Shown here one piece after another: positions 52,476 to 60,166 of a stretch of 64,000 nt of DNA. A program made the translations under genes and the position numbers. The notes under the pieces were generated by a model, which had not been told where the DNA came from, searched no databases, and saw nothing but the letters and a program-made list of their open reading frames with translations. Position 1 is the first letter of the stretch. Each line of letters starts with the position of its first letter. The stretch is from CAYUZU01 sp964448675 (lineage in GTDB: Bacteria; Planctomycetota; Phycisphaerae; UBA1845; Fen-1342): assembly GCA_964448675.1 (NCBI GenBank), contig CAYUZU010000006.1, forward strand, positions 181,214-245,213. Direction: 5' to 3'.

Positions 52476-54101
52476 ATGACCAGGCAACGGTGCGACGCGA
52501 TGCGAGTTACCGATTTCCTCAGAAAAACGCCGAGGCGCACCCGCTGGGCAGCGGTGTCGCTGCTCGCGGCGCTGCCACTGCTGGCGGCCGCCGCCGACGG
52601 CACGGACACGTCCGCCGCGACCCGCACCGGCATCGTGATCCCCATCCGTGGCGAGATCACCCCGATCCTGCGGGACACCATCGAACGCCGCCTCGAACAG
52701 GCGGTCCGCGACCAGTCCGACACGGTCATCTTCGAGATGGACACCCCCGGCGGTCGGGTCGACGCCGCGCTGGACATCTTCCGCATGATCGACCGCTTCG
52801 CCGGACGGACCGTGGCCTGGGTCAACCCGGAGGCGTACAGCGCCGGGGCGCTGATCTCGGCGGCCTGTGATGAGATCTGGATGAGTCCGTCGTCTTCGAT
52901 CGGCGATTGTGCACCCATCCTGATCGCCCCGGGCGAGGGTGGTGCCGAGGGGCCCAGCGGTACGCTGCGGGCCAAGATCGAGAGCCCCATCCTGCAGAAA
53001 TTCCGGGCGGCGGCGGGCGAGCGCGGCTACGACCCGCTGATGTCGCGCGCCATGGTCGTCCCGGAGGTCGAGGTCTGGTGGGTGGAGCGCGTCGACGACC
53101 CCAACACGCGCGAGTTCGTCACCCCCGAGGAGAAGGCCAGCCTGATTGACGATGTCGCCGCGGAGGAACGGGCGTGGCGCCTGGTCGAGACGTATACCTA
53201 CGACGGGCGCGAATACGACACCAAGCAGCCGGTTGTCGCCGACGGCGAGCTGCTCACCATGTCCGAGAGCGAGGCGGTGGCGTTCGGCTTCGCCCGTGGA
53301 GTGGCGAAGACGTCCTCGCAACTGGCGGAGAAGCTCGGGCTGGCCACGCCGCTGTTGACGATCGAGGCCAGCGGGTGGGAGACGTTCGCGATCTGGCTGA
53401 ACGACCCGGTGGTTCGGGGCGTGCTGCTGATGCTGGTGATGATCGGGGCGTATACCGAGCTGAAATCGCCCGGCCTCATGGTGCCTGGCATCGTGGCGCT
53501 GCTTGCGCTGGCGATCTTTCTGGCGGCGCCGTACGCCGCCGGCCTGGCGACCGCCTGGCCGCTGGTGCTGCTGGGCGTCGGGCTGATTCTGCTTGCGATC
53601 GAGATTTTCGTGCTGCCCGGCTTCGGGATCCCGGGCTTTTTGGGGATCGTGCTGCTGCTGGTGGCGATCGTGGCGACGTTCATCCCGACCGAGCCCGATC
53701 TGCCGCCCTTCGCCGTGCCGGACCTGAGCAATGTGTGGCAGGGCGTGTCGCTGGGGCTGCAGGTGCTGGTGGCCAGCGGGGCGGCGTCACTGCTGGGCAT
53801 CTACCTGCTGATCAAGTATCTGCCGCAGTCGCGGCTGGCGACCGGCGTGCTCAGCAGCAACCCCGAGGGGCCGGGGCTGGCACTGGATGAGGTATTCCCG
53901 ACGATCGCGCAGATCGGCGACGTCGGCATCGTGACGGGGGCCCTGCGCCCGGGCGGTCAGGCACGCTTCGGTCAGGAGATCGTGGACGTCCACAGCCAGG
54001 GCGAGTACGTTGAAGCCGGGCGCCGCGTGCAGGTCGTGCGGCGCGAGGGAATGCGCATCGTCGTCCGGCCCCTGCCCGACGATGCCGAGCCAACGAGCTA
54101 A
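52476..54101 (+). CDS. NfeD-family membrane serine protease
   Basis: This encodes 541 residues. After a signal peptide the ClpP-like serine protease domain contains the substrate loop MDTPGGRVDAAL and the nucleophile region AYSAGALISAA (Ser122), then SSSIGDCAPI. Four to five membrane helices follow (about 308-440), then an OB-fold NfeD domain (about 465-535) ending in VQVVRREGMRIVVRPL. NfeD proteins work with stomatin/flotillin-like SPFH proteins in membrane microdomains, and the next gene is floA. GGAGG lies eight bases before the ATG. Confidence 0.92.
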   Translation: MTRQRCDAMRVTDFLRKTPRRTRWAAVSLLAALPLLAAAADGTDTSAATRTGIVIPIRGEITPILRDTIERRLEQAVRDQSDTVIFEMDTPGGRVDAALDIFRMIDRFAGRTVAWVNPEAYSAGALISAACDEIWMSPSSSIGDCAPILIAPGEGGAEGPSGTLRAKIESPILQKFRAAAGERGYDPLMSRAMVVPEVEVWWVERVDDPNTREFVTPEEKASLIDDVAAEERAWRLVETYTYDGREYDTKQPVVADGELLTMSESEAVAFGFARGVAKTSSQLAEKLGLATPLLTIEASGWETFAIWLNDPVVRGVLLMLVMIGAYTELKSPGLMVPGIVALLALAIFLAAPYAAGLATAWPLVLLGVGLILLAIEIFVLPGFGIPGFLGIVLLLVAIVATFIPTEPDLPPFAVPDLSNVWQGVSLGLQVLVASGAASLLGIYLLIKYLPQSRLATGVLSSNPEGPGLALDEVFPTIAQIGDVGIVTGALRPGGQARFGQEIVDVHSQGEYVEAGRRVQVVRREGMRIVVRPLPDDAEPTS

Positions 54102-54110
54102 GGAGCATTG

Positions 54111-55160
54111 ATGATGGCCATTCTGGCTGCCTCGGCGTTGAACGTGCTGGGCTGGTTTGCCGGCGTTGCGGTCTTGCTGGCGCTGGCATTCGTGGCGCTG
54201 GTCTTTGCCAATTTCGGTCGGCTGTGGATTACCGCGTTTTCCGCGAAGACGCAGGTGTTCATGCGCGAGCTGCTGGGCATGTGGCTGCGGCGCGTGAACA
54301 GCGGCGTGATTGTTCACACCAAGATCCAGGCGTGGAAAGCCGGTCTCACGGACATCAGCACGACCGATCTCGAGAATCATTACCTCGCGCGGGGCCGCGT
54401 GCCGAACGTGATCCAGGCCCTGATTTCGTCCCAGCGGGCCAAGATCACGCTGGATTATCGCACAGCGTGCGCGATCGACCTCGCGGGGCGCGATATCGTG
54501 GATGCGGTTCAGACGAGCGTGAACCCGAAGGTCATCGACTGCCCGAGCCCAACATCGGGACGCACGACCATTGATGCGGTCGCCAAGGACGGTATCCAGC
54601 TCAAGGTGCGGGCCCGCGTTACGGTGCGGACCAACATCCAGCGACTGGTCGGCGGTGCGACCGAGGAGACCGTCGTGGCCCGCGTGGGCGAAGGCATCGT
54701 GTCGGCGATCGGCTCGGCCGAGACCCACAAGCACGTGCTGGAGAACCCGGACAGCATCTCGAAGGCGGTGCTGCAACGCGGCCTGGACGCCGGAACCGCT
54801 TATGAAATCCTGTCGATCGATATTGCGGATGTGGACGTCGGAACGAACATCGGCGCACGGCTGCAGGCCGACCAGGCCGAGGCGGACAAGAAGCGATTCC
54901 AAGCCGAGGCCGAGAAACGCCGCGCGATGGCCATTGCCCAGGAGCAGGAAAACATCGCCAAGGTCGCCGAGAACCGGGCCTTGGTGGTGCTGGCTGAAGC
55001 CGAGGTGCCGAAGGCGATCGCCGAGGCGTTTCGTAGTGGCAACCTGGGCATCATGGACTACTACCGCCTGCGAAACATCGAGGCGGACACGGACATGCGT
55101 GACCACATCGCGGGCAAGGACGAGCGTGAATCGGATGGTGCGCCGCCGAGCGGGTCGTAG
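54111..55160 (+). CDS. floA: Flotillin-like protein FloA
   Basis: This encodes 349 residues. The ATG at 54111 has AGGAG five bases before it; a TTG at 54108 and ATG at 54114 are also possible. An N-terminal hydrophobic hairpin is followed by an SPFH domain (KAGLTDISTTDLENHYLARGRVPNVI, ITLDYRTACAIDLAGRD) and an Ala/Glu coiled coil (AEADKKRFQAEAEKRRAM). FloA scaffolds functional membrane microdomains. It lies nine bases after nfeD, the usual partner. The downstream gene is three bases away. Confidence 0.95.
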   Translation: MMAILAASALNVLGWFAGVAVLLALAFVALVFANFGRLWITAFSAKTQVFMRELLGMWLRRVNSGVIVHTKIQAWKAGLTDISTTDLENHYLARGRVPNVIQALISSQRAKITLDYRTACAIDLAGRDIVDAVQTSVNPKVIDCPSPTSGRTTIDAVAKDGIQLKVRARVTVRTNIQRLVGGATEETVVARVGEGIVSAIGSAETHKHVLENPDSISKAVLQRGLDAGTAYEILSIDIADVDVGTNIGARLQADQAEADKKRFQAEAEKRRAMAIAQEQENIAKVAENRALVVLAEAEVPKAIAEAFRSGNLGIMDYYRLRNIEADTDMRDHIAGKDERESDGAPPSGS

Positions 55161-55163
55161 ACG

Positions 55164-55850
55164 ATGATGTTTGCGGATGACATGCGGGCGCTGCTCTTGG
55201 CGCAGGAGATGGGTGACCTGGCAGACCTGATTCTGCCGGCGATCTTCATCATTGTCAGCGTGATCGGCAGCATCTTCGGCGCGAAGAAGCAGAAGGAAGA
55301 CAAGCCGGAGAAGCTCGAGCGCAAGCCGACCCCGCCGAAGCGGCGCGACGCGTCACCGCCGCGGCCCGAGCGCGGGCCCGAGCCGGTGCGTCGCGTGCCG
55401 CCGCGGCAGGAACAGACGCCGCGGGTGAAGCCGGGCGGCCCGCCGACGGAGTTGCGCCCGGTGCCGGAGCGCCGTCCGAGCCCGATGCCGCCGCGGCCTG
55501 TGCCGCCGACTGAAACGCGGCCCGCTCCGCCGCAACAGCCCGTGCCGGTGCGGCGTCCGCCCAAGCCCCAGCCGCAACCCGAGCGGGTGCCCGCTGCACG
55601 CGAGTCCAGGACCCGCCCCCAGCGCGAGCGACCGGCCCGCCCGCCGGCGGACGTCGAACTGGTCGAGACGTCGGAGATCGGCCAGTTGGGGCAGGTGTTG
55701 CGCCTGAGAGGCCGGGGCGGTGAGAGTCGCGTGGCCCGCCGGGTGCGCGGCCTGCTGGCGGATCCCACCGACCTCAAGGCGGGGTTCGTGCTGACCGAGA
55801 TTCTCGCGCCGCCGCTGGCCGAGCGTGATCCGCGGCGGCGGATGCGCTAG
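55164..55850 (+). CDS. Membrane-anchored Pro/Arg-rich protein downstream of floA
   Basis: This encodes 228 residues. One hydrophobic helix (LILPAIFIIVSVIGSIFGA, about residues 23-41) is followed by a basic patch and a Pro/Arg-rich linker of about 120 residues. A short folded-looking C-terminal part follows (VELVETSEIGQLGQVLRLRG, LKAGFVLTEILAPPLAERDP). Some of the tail resembles a segment seen in FloA-linked planctomycete proteins, which is a loose impression. It is co-directional with nfeD-floA and three bases after floA, so it is probably translated with them. No enzymatic motif is visible. Confidence 0.65.
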   Translation: MMFADDMRALLLAQEMGDLADLILPAIFIIVSVIGSIFGAKKQKEDKPEKLERKPTPPKRRDASPPRPERGPEPVRRVPPRQEQTPRVKPGGPPTELRPVPERRPSPMPPRPVPPTETRPAPPQQPVPVRRPPKPQPQPERVPAARESRTRPQRERPARPPADVELVETSEIGQLGQVLRLRGRGGESRVARRVRGLLADPTDLKAGFVLTEILAPPLAERDPRRRMR

Positions 55851-55874
55851 CGCAGGACCGCGGGCGCGGGGTGA

Positions 55875-57122
55875 TCAGGCCGGGTCGGCGGGTCGCGCGG
55901 GGGCGTCGAAGACCATGAGGATCTGTGCGCCGTAGGTAGGATACTGAATTCGACAGCGGTACGCGCGGAAGTCGTCCACCCGCCATCCCATCTCCGCACA
56001 GGCGTGGTGCAGCAGCTCGAGATAGGCGGGCAACTCGGCGACGCGGAGGGCGGCAGTGCCCATACCGAGGGTCTGGACCGCATCGGTGAGTTCGAGACGA
56101 TCGACCAATCGCGCGGGGTCATTGACGTCGGCCACGCCGTTGAAGGTCGTGTCGTACGCCACCAGCTGGGGAGCCGCACCGGGGTAGGCGTCCTCGTGGA
56201 TCAACGTATCGAACACCAGTTCGCGCACCGGCACGTTGACCTCGGCGAAGCCGCCGCGCTTGCGGGGGTTGCCGGGCTGGTTGTAGCGGTCGAGGCAGCG
56301 GTGTTGCCGCTCGGCCAGCAGCACATCGACCGCCGCGCCGTTGCCGACTGCTCCGTCCCCGAGCAGGTAGTGCGTGGTCGAGCCTTCGCGCCGCAGGTGC
56401 AAGGCCCCCGACGTGGGCGTGGTGAACTCCGGCAGCAGCACGTCGTTCGGGTGGTTGATCGGTCGGCCATCCAGACTCAGGCACGTTGTTCCGGCGTCCG
56501 GCCCCACATGTCGCGATCCGATCTGGATCACGGCGCCCGGCCTGGTGCGGCGGAGCCCGAACAGTCCCTTCAAACACACCGCATCCAGGTGCTGCCCATC
56601 GTCGGTGGGGCAGTAGAGGGCGGTGTACAGAGCCAGCTCGGCCGCACAGCCCTTGATGCCGCGCATGCCGCGGAAGATCGATTGCTTGCACAGCAGGTTG
56701 ACCTTCTCCCGCGCGTTGGGCAGCCACGCGCTGATGATCGACTCGAGCGAGTCGCGATCGCCGGCGACGATGCGGATCAGGTGGTCGAAGTCCTGCACGG
56801 CCTCGTCGGCGGCATGGACGAGCGGCTCCGGCACGGCTTTCCTGCGGGCGGCGGCGATGAAGCGCCGCAGGGCCTCTGGCCCCGGCATGAAGTGCATGAC
56901 GGCAATCGGGTCGCGTTTGCCGGTGGCGTTGAGTATGCGACTGGAGAGATCCTTCTTGACCCCGAGGGTGCGGGCGAGCTGCAGCGGGCGGTGCGGCGGC
57001 CCGGGGATGGCGGCGAGCAGCTCGCGAAAGGACTCGCCCAATCGGTTGCCGACCGAGCTGAATTGCACGTCGATCTCGGGCGCGGGGCGCGGTGCAGCGG
57101 CGGTGGTCACGTCGTCAGGCAT
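55875..57122 (-). CDS. Hypothetical protein with HTH-like N-terminus
   Basis: This encodes 415 residues with no signal peptide or membrane helix. The N-terminal region (about 45-90) resembles a helix-turn-helix pattern (LQLARTLGVKKDLSSRILNATGKRDPIAVMHFMPGPEALRRF) seen in repressor-type proteins, but no HTH score could be computed. The rest is alpha/beta with no clear catalytic motif; a HEDAYPGAAPQLVAY segment and GMGTAALRVAELPAYLELLHH are notable. It is convergent with the floA operon and divergent from the PEP-CTERM gene. A TATAAA lies 13 bases before its start (57134-57139), giving a very short leader. Confidence 0.6.
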   Translation of the reverse strand: MPDDVTTAAAPRPAPEIDVQFSSVGNRLGESFRELLAAIPGPPHRPLQLARTLGVKKDLSSRILNATGKRDPIAVMHFMPGPEALRRFIAAARRKAVPEPLVHAADEAVQDFDHLIRIVAGDRDSLESIISAWLPNAREKVNLLCKQSIFRGMRGIKGCAAELALYTALYCPTDDGQHLDAVCLKGLFGLRRTRPGAVIQIGSRHVGPDAGTTCLSLDGRPINHPNDVLLPEFTTPTSGALHLRREGSTTHYLLGDGAVGNGAAVDVLLAERQHRCLDRYNQPGNPRKRGGFAEVNVPVRELVFDTLIHEDAYPGAAPQLVAYDTTFNGVADVNDPARLVDRLELTDAVQTLGMGTAALRVAELPAYLELLHHACAEMGWRVDDFRAYRCRIQYPTYGAQILMVFDAPARPADPA

Positions 57123-57195
57123 ATGTGGGACTCAATTTATACGAATTTTTGAGCGGGTCAACTCCGCCGGCAAGCAGGCGTCTGCCACGACTCAG

Positions 57196-57210
57196 ATTCT
57201 CTGAGAGAAT
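57196..57210. promoter_or_regulatory. 15-nt palindrome adjacent to the PEP-CTERM promoter
   Basis: ATTCTCT and AGAGAAT flank a central G, forming a perfect odd-centred palindrome that ends four bases before the -35 of the promoter at 57215-57243. Such a site is a good candidate for a repressor or activator. It is AT-rich compared with its surroundings. Confidence 0.5.
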
Positions 57211-57214
57211 TCTC

Positions 57215-57243
57215 TTGAATTGTAGCGAGAGCAGTTTTATGAT
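57215..57243 (+). promoter_or_regulatory. Predicted promoter of the PEP-CTERM gene
   Basis: TTGAAT (57215-57220) and TATGAT (57238-57243) are separated by exactly 17 bases. The -10 matches consensus at five of six positions. Transcription would start about 60 bases before the coding region. Confidence 0.55.
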
Positions 57244-57310
57244 GCAAGTCGCAAGTGGCAGCGGCCACCTGCGAGGCACAATTCTCAACAGGAGCAGAGG
57301 AGGAATGGAA

Positions 57311-57940
57311 ATGCGCATCAGGGGCAGCTTCACGGCATTATCTATGCTCGGCGTACTGATGGCCGTTGCGGGCTTGGCGGGCCAGGCGACGGCGGACACA
57401 CTCAACCCCGTCGTGGTCTTCGGGGTCGAGGACAACGAGTTTGACGGTGTGGGCGACGACTTCTCGTCCGCTTCGCTCGCGTCGGCGATCTTCACCCGCT
57501 TCCGGGAACAGCGCTCGTTCGCGGAGTATGACCTGTCCGGACTTGGTGGTCCGGCGATCGAGTCCGCGACGATTACCGCGGTGCTGGACGAAGGGTTTTC
57601 GTTCGGTTTCGGCACGACCCCGGCGGACTTCGCCTTTGACGTGTACAGCGGCAACGGCGCCGCGGACCTGAGCGACTTCAGCATCGCGGGCACCACGGTC
57701 GGCACCGTGACGCTCGACGAGGACTTCGACACGTACAACCTGGTGCTGGATGTCACCGACGCGCTCCAGGCGCTGGTCGACGGCGGTGCCACGCACCTCG
57801 GTCTCCGGTCCCTGACGACGACGGCAAACGTCGGCCAGGTCGACATCGAGAACCCGGTGCTCGACGTGACCGCCGTACCCGAGCCGGCGGCGCTGGCCCT
57901 ATTGACGCTGGGCCTGCTTGCGGCCGGCCGGCGCCGGTAA
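57311..57940 (+). CDS. Secreted PEP-CTERM protein
   Basis: This encodes 209 residues. ATG 57311 is seven bases from GGAGG; an ATG six bases earlier is too close. There is a signal peptide (LSMLGVLMAVAGLAGQATA) and a PEP-CTERM tail (VPEPAALALLTLGLLAAGRRR). The middle is a beta-rich single domain with Phe and Asp-rich strands (FRQRSFAEYDLSGLGGPAIE-like, FDVYSGNGAADLSDFSI). I see no catalytic motif. It is preceded by a strong promoter and palindrome and followed by a 14-bp stem hairpin. Confidence 0.8.
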   Translation: MRIRGSFTALSMLGVLMAVAGLAGQATADTLNPVVVFGVEDNEFDGVGDDFSSASLASAIFTRFREQRSFAEYDLSGLGGPAIESATITAVLDEGFSFGFGTTPADFAFDVYSGNGAADLSDFSIAGTTVGTVTLDEDFDTYNLVLDVTDALQALVDGGATHLGLRSLTTTANVGQVDIENPVLDVTAVPEPAALALLTLGLLAAGRRR

Positions 57941-57977
57941 CAGGCAGAAGCACCGCAGGTATCTGGTGACAAACGGA

Positions 57978-58021
57978 ACAGGCTCGTTCGGGGGACGGAT
58001 GTTGTGTCCGAACGAGCCTGT
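57978..58021 (+). terminator. Hairpin terminator after the PEP-CTERM gene
   Basis: A perfect 14-bp stem (57978-57991 with 58008-58021) and 16-base loop lie 38 bases past the stop. There is no T-run, but the stem is very stable. It separates the PEP-CTERM gene from the dockerin-tailed gene. Confidence 0.65.
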
Positions 58022-58061
58022 CTGCTTCCCGACCCACTGCACTGATTCAGGAGCCCTTCAG

Positions 58062-59822
58062 ATGTTCAGCACCCGCCCGATTCTCATCCTAGTGGTCGCC
58101 GGCCTGGCACTCTCGGCGACGCTGCATGCGCAGATCCCGGCTGAGCCGGAGGTCGTGTTCACCGCACCGGCCGACGTGCCGCCGGGCCCCCTGGTCCCCC
58201 CGCCGAGCCCGACCTACGTCACGACGTTCCGCGGCCAGCCGCGCATTGCGAACGACGGCACGTGGTACAGCCTCTACAGCTTTCCGATGTCCCCGAACCC
58301 GCCGGCGATCGAGTTTGCCCGCAACTACGTCATGCTCAAGAACGGTGAGCCCTTCATCCGCGAGGGGCTCCAACTGCCGAACGCCCAGGACTACGTGCCG
58401 GTGGCGGACCAGGCGTATTCGCAACAGCCGTTCTTCGACATCTTCATTGCTGGCGACGGCACGGTGGCCCAGATCCTACGGGGTGTCGACGAGTTCGGCC
58501 TGTTGCAGGACGGCACGCCGAATCCTGACGAGGTTGCCTATCAGTCGCCGCGCAAGGACCTGCTCGTGGTCGACCGGGCCGTCGTGGCCGAGGAAGGCAC
58601 CGAGGTCGATGTCCTGCCCGGCGTGTCCTATCCGCGCAACGCGATCGAGTCGCTGTCGACGGTCAAGGCCGCCCATGCGAGCAAGCTGGTGGTCAAGGCC
58701 GACCTTGACACGGCGGAAGGGCAGTTCGAATCGGACACCACCGTGGTCTATGAGGTGATCGACCCCGGTCTGCCCAGCGAGGTCGTTACGTTGCGCTTCA
58801 CCGACGACGACACGCTGCCGCTGCCCGACCTGGGTTACAACCTCTCGACGATGAACGCCGACGAAGAGGACATCGACGCGAACGCCGACGGTTCGATCCT
58901 CATCGGCGTCGATATCGAAGGCGAGCCGTTCGACACCGACGGAGCCATGGTCTACTACAACGCGCTGACCGACACCTATGAACTGATTGCCCGCGAGGGC
59001 GATCCCTCGCCGCTGCCTGGTCGCGTGTATGACGGCGTGTTCAACAATCCGGTGGCGCTCAACGACAACGGCGACATCGCGTTCCTGGCGTCGGTCGACG
59101 GGTCGTACGACGACGACGGCATCCTGGTCGTCAACGGCGCGGTCGTGGCCCAGGAAGACATGACGGTCGGCACCGCCGTCCCCGGCCCGCTTCAGCTCGG
59201 CTTCGCCAACGCGAATATCGAGATGGACGACGAAGGCAACATCATCTGGTACGGGGCCTGGAACGAGTTGAAGGAAAACGTCTGCCCCGACAACCCGGAT
59301 ATCACTTCTTCTTACGTGATCTTCGAGGGCATCTTCTTCAACGACCAAGTGCTCATCGAGGGTGGCGTCACCGAGGTGCACGACGTCAACATCGACGGCA
59401 CGATCTACCCCACGCTGGTCGTCAAGGACCTGCCCAACACCGGCTTCGGCGGTTTCCACGTTTCGCCGGATGGCCGCTGGCTGATCGTCGAGGCGCTGAT
59501 GGCCGAGCCGTCGGACGACATTTGTGCGTTCTCGATCAACAACGACGCGACGCCGATGGCCCAGGTGCTGCTCAGGATCGACCTCGACGCGCTGTCGAAC
59601 CCGGCGTGCGCCGGTGACAGCAACTGCGACGGCGTGGTGAACTGGCGCGATATCGACTTCTTCGTGGCGGCCCAGAACGACAATGTGTCGGGTTGGGAGG
59701 CGATGTTTGCTCCGGGCGAGCCTACCTGCCCGTTCGCCAACAACGACGTCAATGACGACGGGATCGCCAACTGGCGCGATATCGATCCGTTCGTCGCGTT
59801 GCAGAATACGACCTGCCCGTAG
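58062..59822 (+). CDS. Secreted protein with C-terminal dockerin-like repeat
   Basis: This encodes 586 residues. AGGAG lies eight bases before the ATG, giving a signal peptide (LILVVAGLALSATLHAQ). The body is beta-rich with repeating blade-like units such as ALNDNGDIAFLASVDGSYDDDGI and IEMDDEGNIIWYGAWNE; these suggest a propeller of planctomycete type. The end holds two Asp/Asn calcium-binding motifs with a repeated NWRDID segment (GDSNCDGVVNWRDIDFFVA and NDVNDDGIANWRDIDPFVA), the layout of type I dockerin. There is no PEP-CTERM tail. Dockerins bind cohesins to build surface complexes. No catalytic motif is recognised. Confidence 0.82.
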   Translation: MFSTRPILILVVAGLALSATLHAQIPAEPEVVFTAPADVPPGPLVPPPSPTYVTTFRGQPRIANDGTWYSLYSFPMSPNPPAIEFARNYVMLKNGEPFIREGLQLPNAQDYVPVADQAYSQQPFFDIFIAGDGTVAQILRGVDEFGLLQDGTPNPDEVAYQSPRKDLLVVDRAVVAEEGTEVDVLPGVSYPRNAIESLSTVKAAHASKLVVKADLDTAEGQFESDTTVVYEVIDPGLPSEVVTLRFTDDDTLPLPDLGYNLSTMNADEEDIDANADGSILIGVDIEGEPFDTDGAMVYYNALTDTYELIAREGDPSPLPGRVYDGVFNNPVALNDNGDIAFLASVDGSYDDDGILVVNGAVVAQEDMTVGTAVPGPLQLGFANANIEMDDEGNIIWYGAWNELKENVCPDNPDITSSYVIFEGIFFNDQVLIEGGVTEVHDVNIDGTIYPTLVVKDLPNTGFGGFHVSPDGRWLIVEALMAEPSDDICAFSINNDATPMAQVLLRIDLDALSNPACAGDSNCDGVVNWRDIDFFVAAQNDNVSGWEAMFAPGEPTCPFANNDVNDDGIANWRDIDPFVALQNTTCP

Positions 59823-60166
59823 CCGCGGGTCGCGTCGGTTTACCTCCTCCTTTCGACGACAACGGGCCGGTCCGTGCAGCGCGGGCCGGCCCGGGGTCTT
59901 CAGAAGCCGTCAGCTGTCGGTGCTGAGCCACCCGCCCGTAACCGGCTGCAGCCGGCCACGACAGTGCGTCCGGCGCGGTCGCCCCCGTCTCTCCTACGTC
60001 GCTGCGTCGCCCCGTGGCTCCTCAGTTCCTTCGCTGCCGTCCGGCACGGAGCCCGGAGGCTATATGGTACCCGGATCCCGGATGCCTGATCCCGCTCGCC
60101 CGTTTTGCAGCCCCGGCCGTACCGGCTAAACTAAGAGGTTTTACGCCGGGAGCTGCGGGAGCCGTC
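59823..60166. other. 344-base intergenic region before valS
   Basis: No gene is seen. A hairpin at 59863-59893 (8-bp stem CGGGCCGG/CCGGCCCG) may end the upstream dockerin gene. A palindromic stretch (ACCGGCTGCAGCCGG) lies near 59938. A short GGATCCCGGATGCC repeat-like tract lies near 60073-60090, before the predicted valS promoter. Confidence 0.45.
60105..60132 (+). promoter_or_regulatory. Predicted promoter of valS
   Basis: TTGCAG (60105-60110) and TAAACT (60127-60132) are separated by 16 bases, 35 bases before the valS start. Both hexamers are imperfect. Confidence 0.4.
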
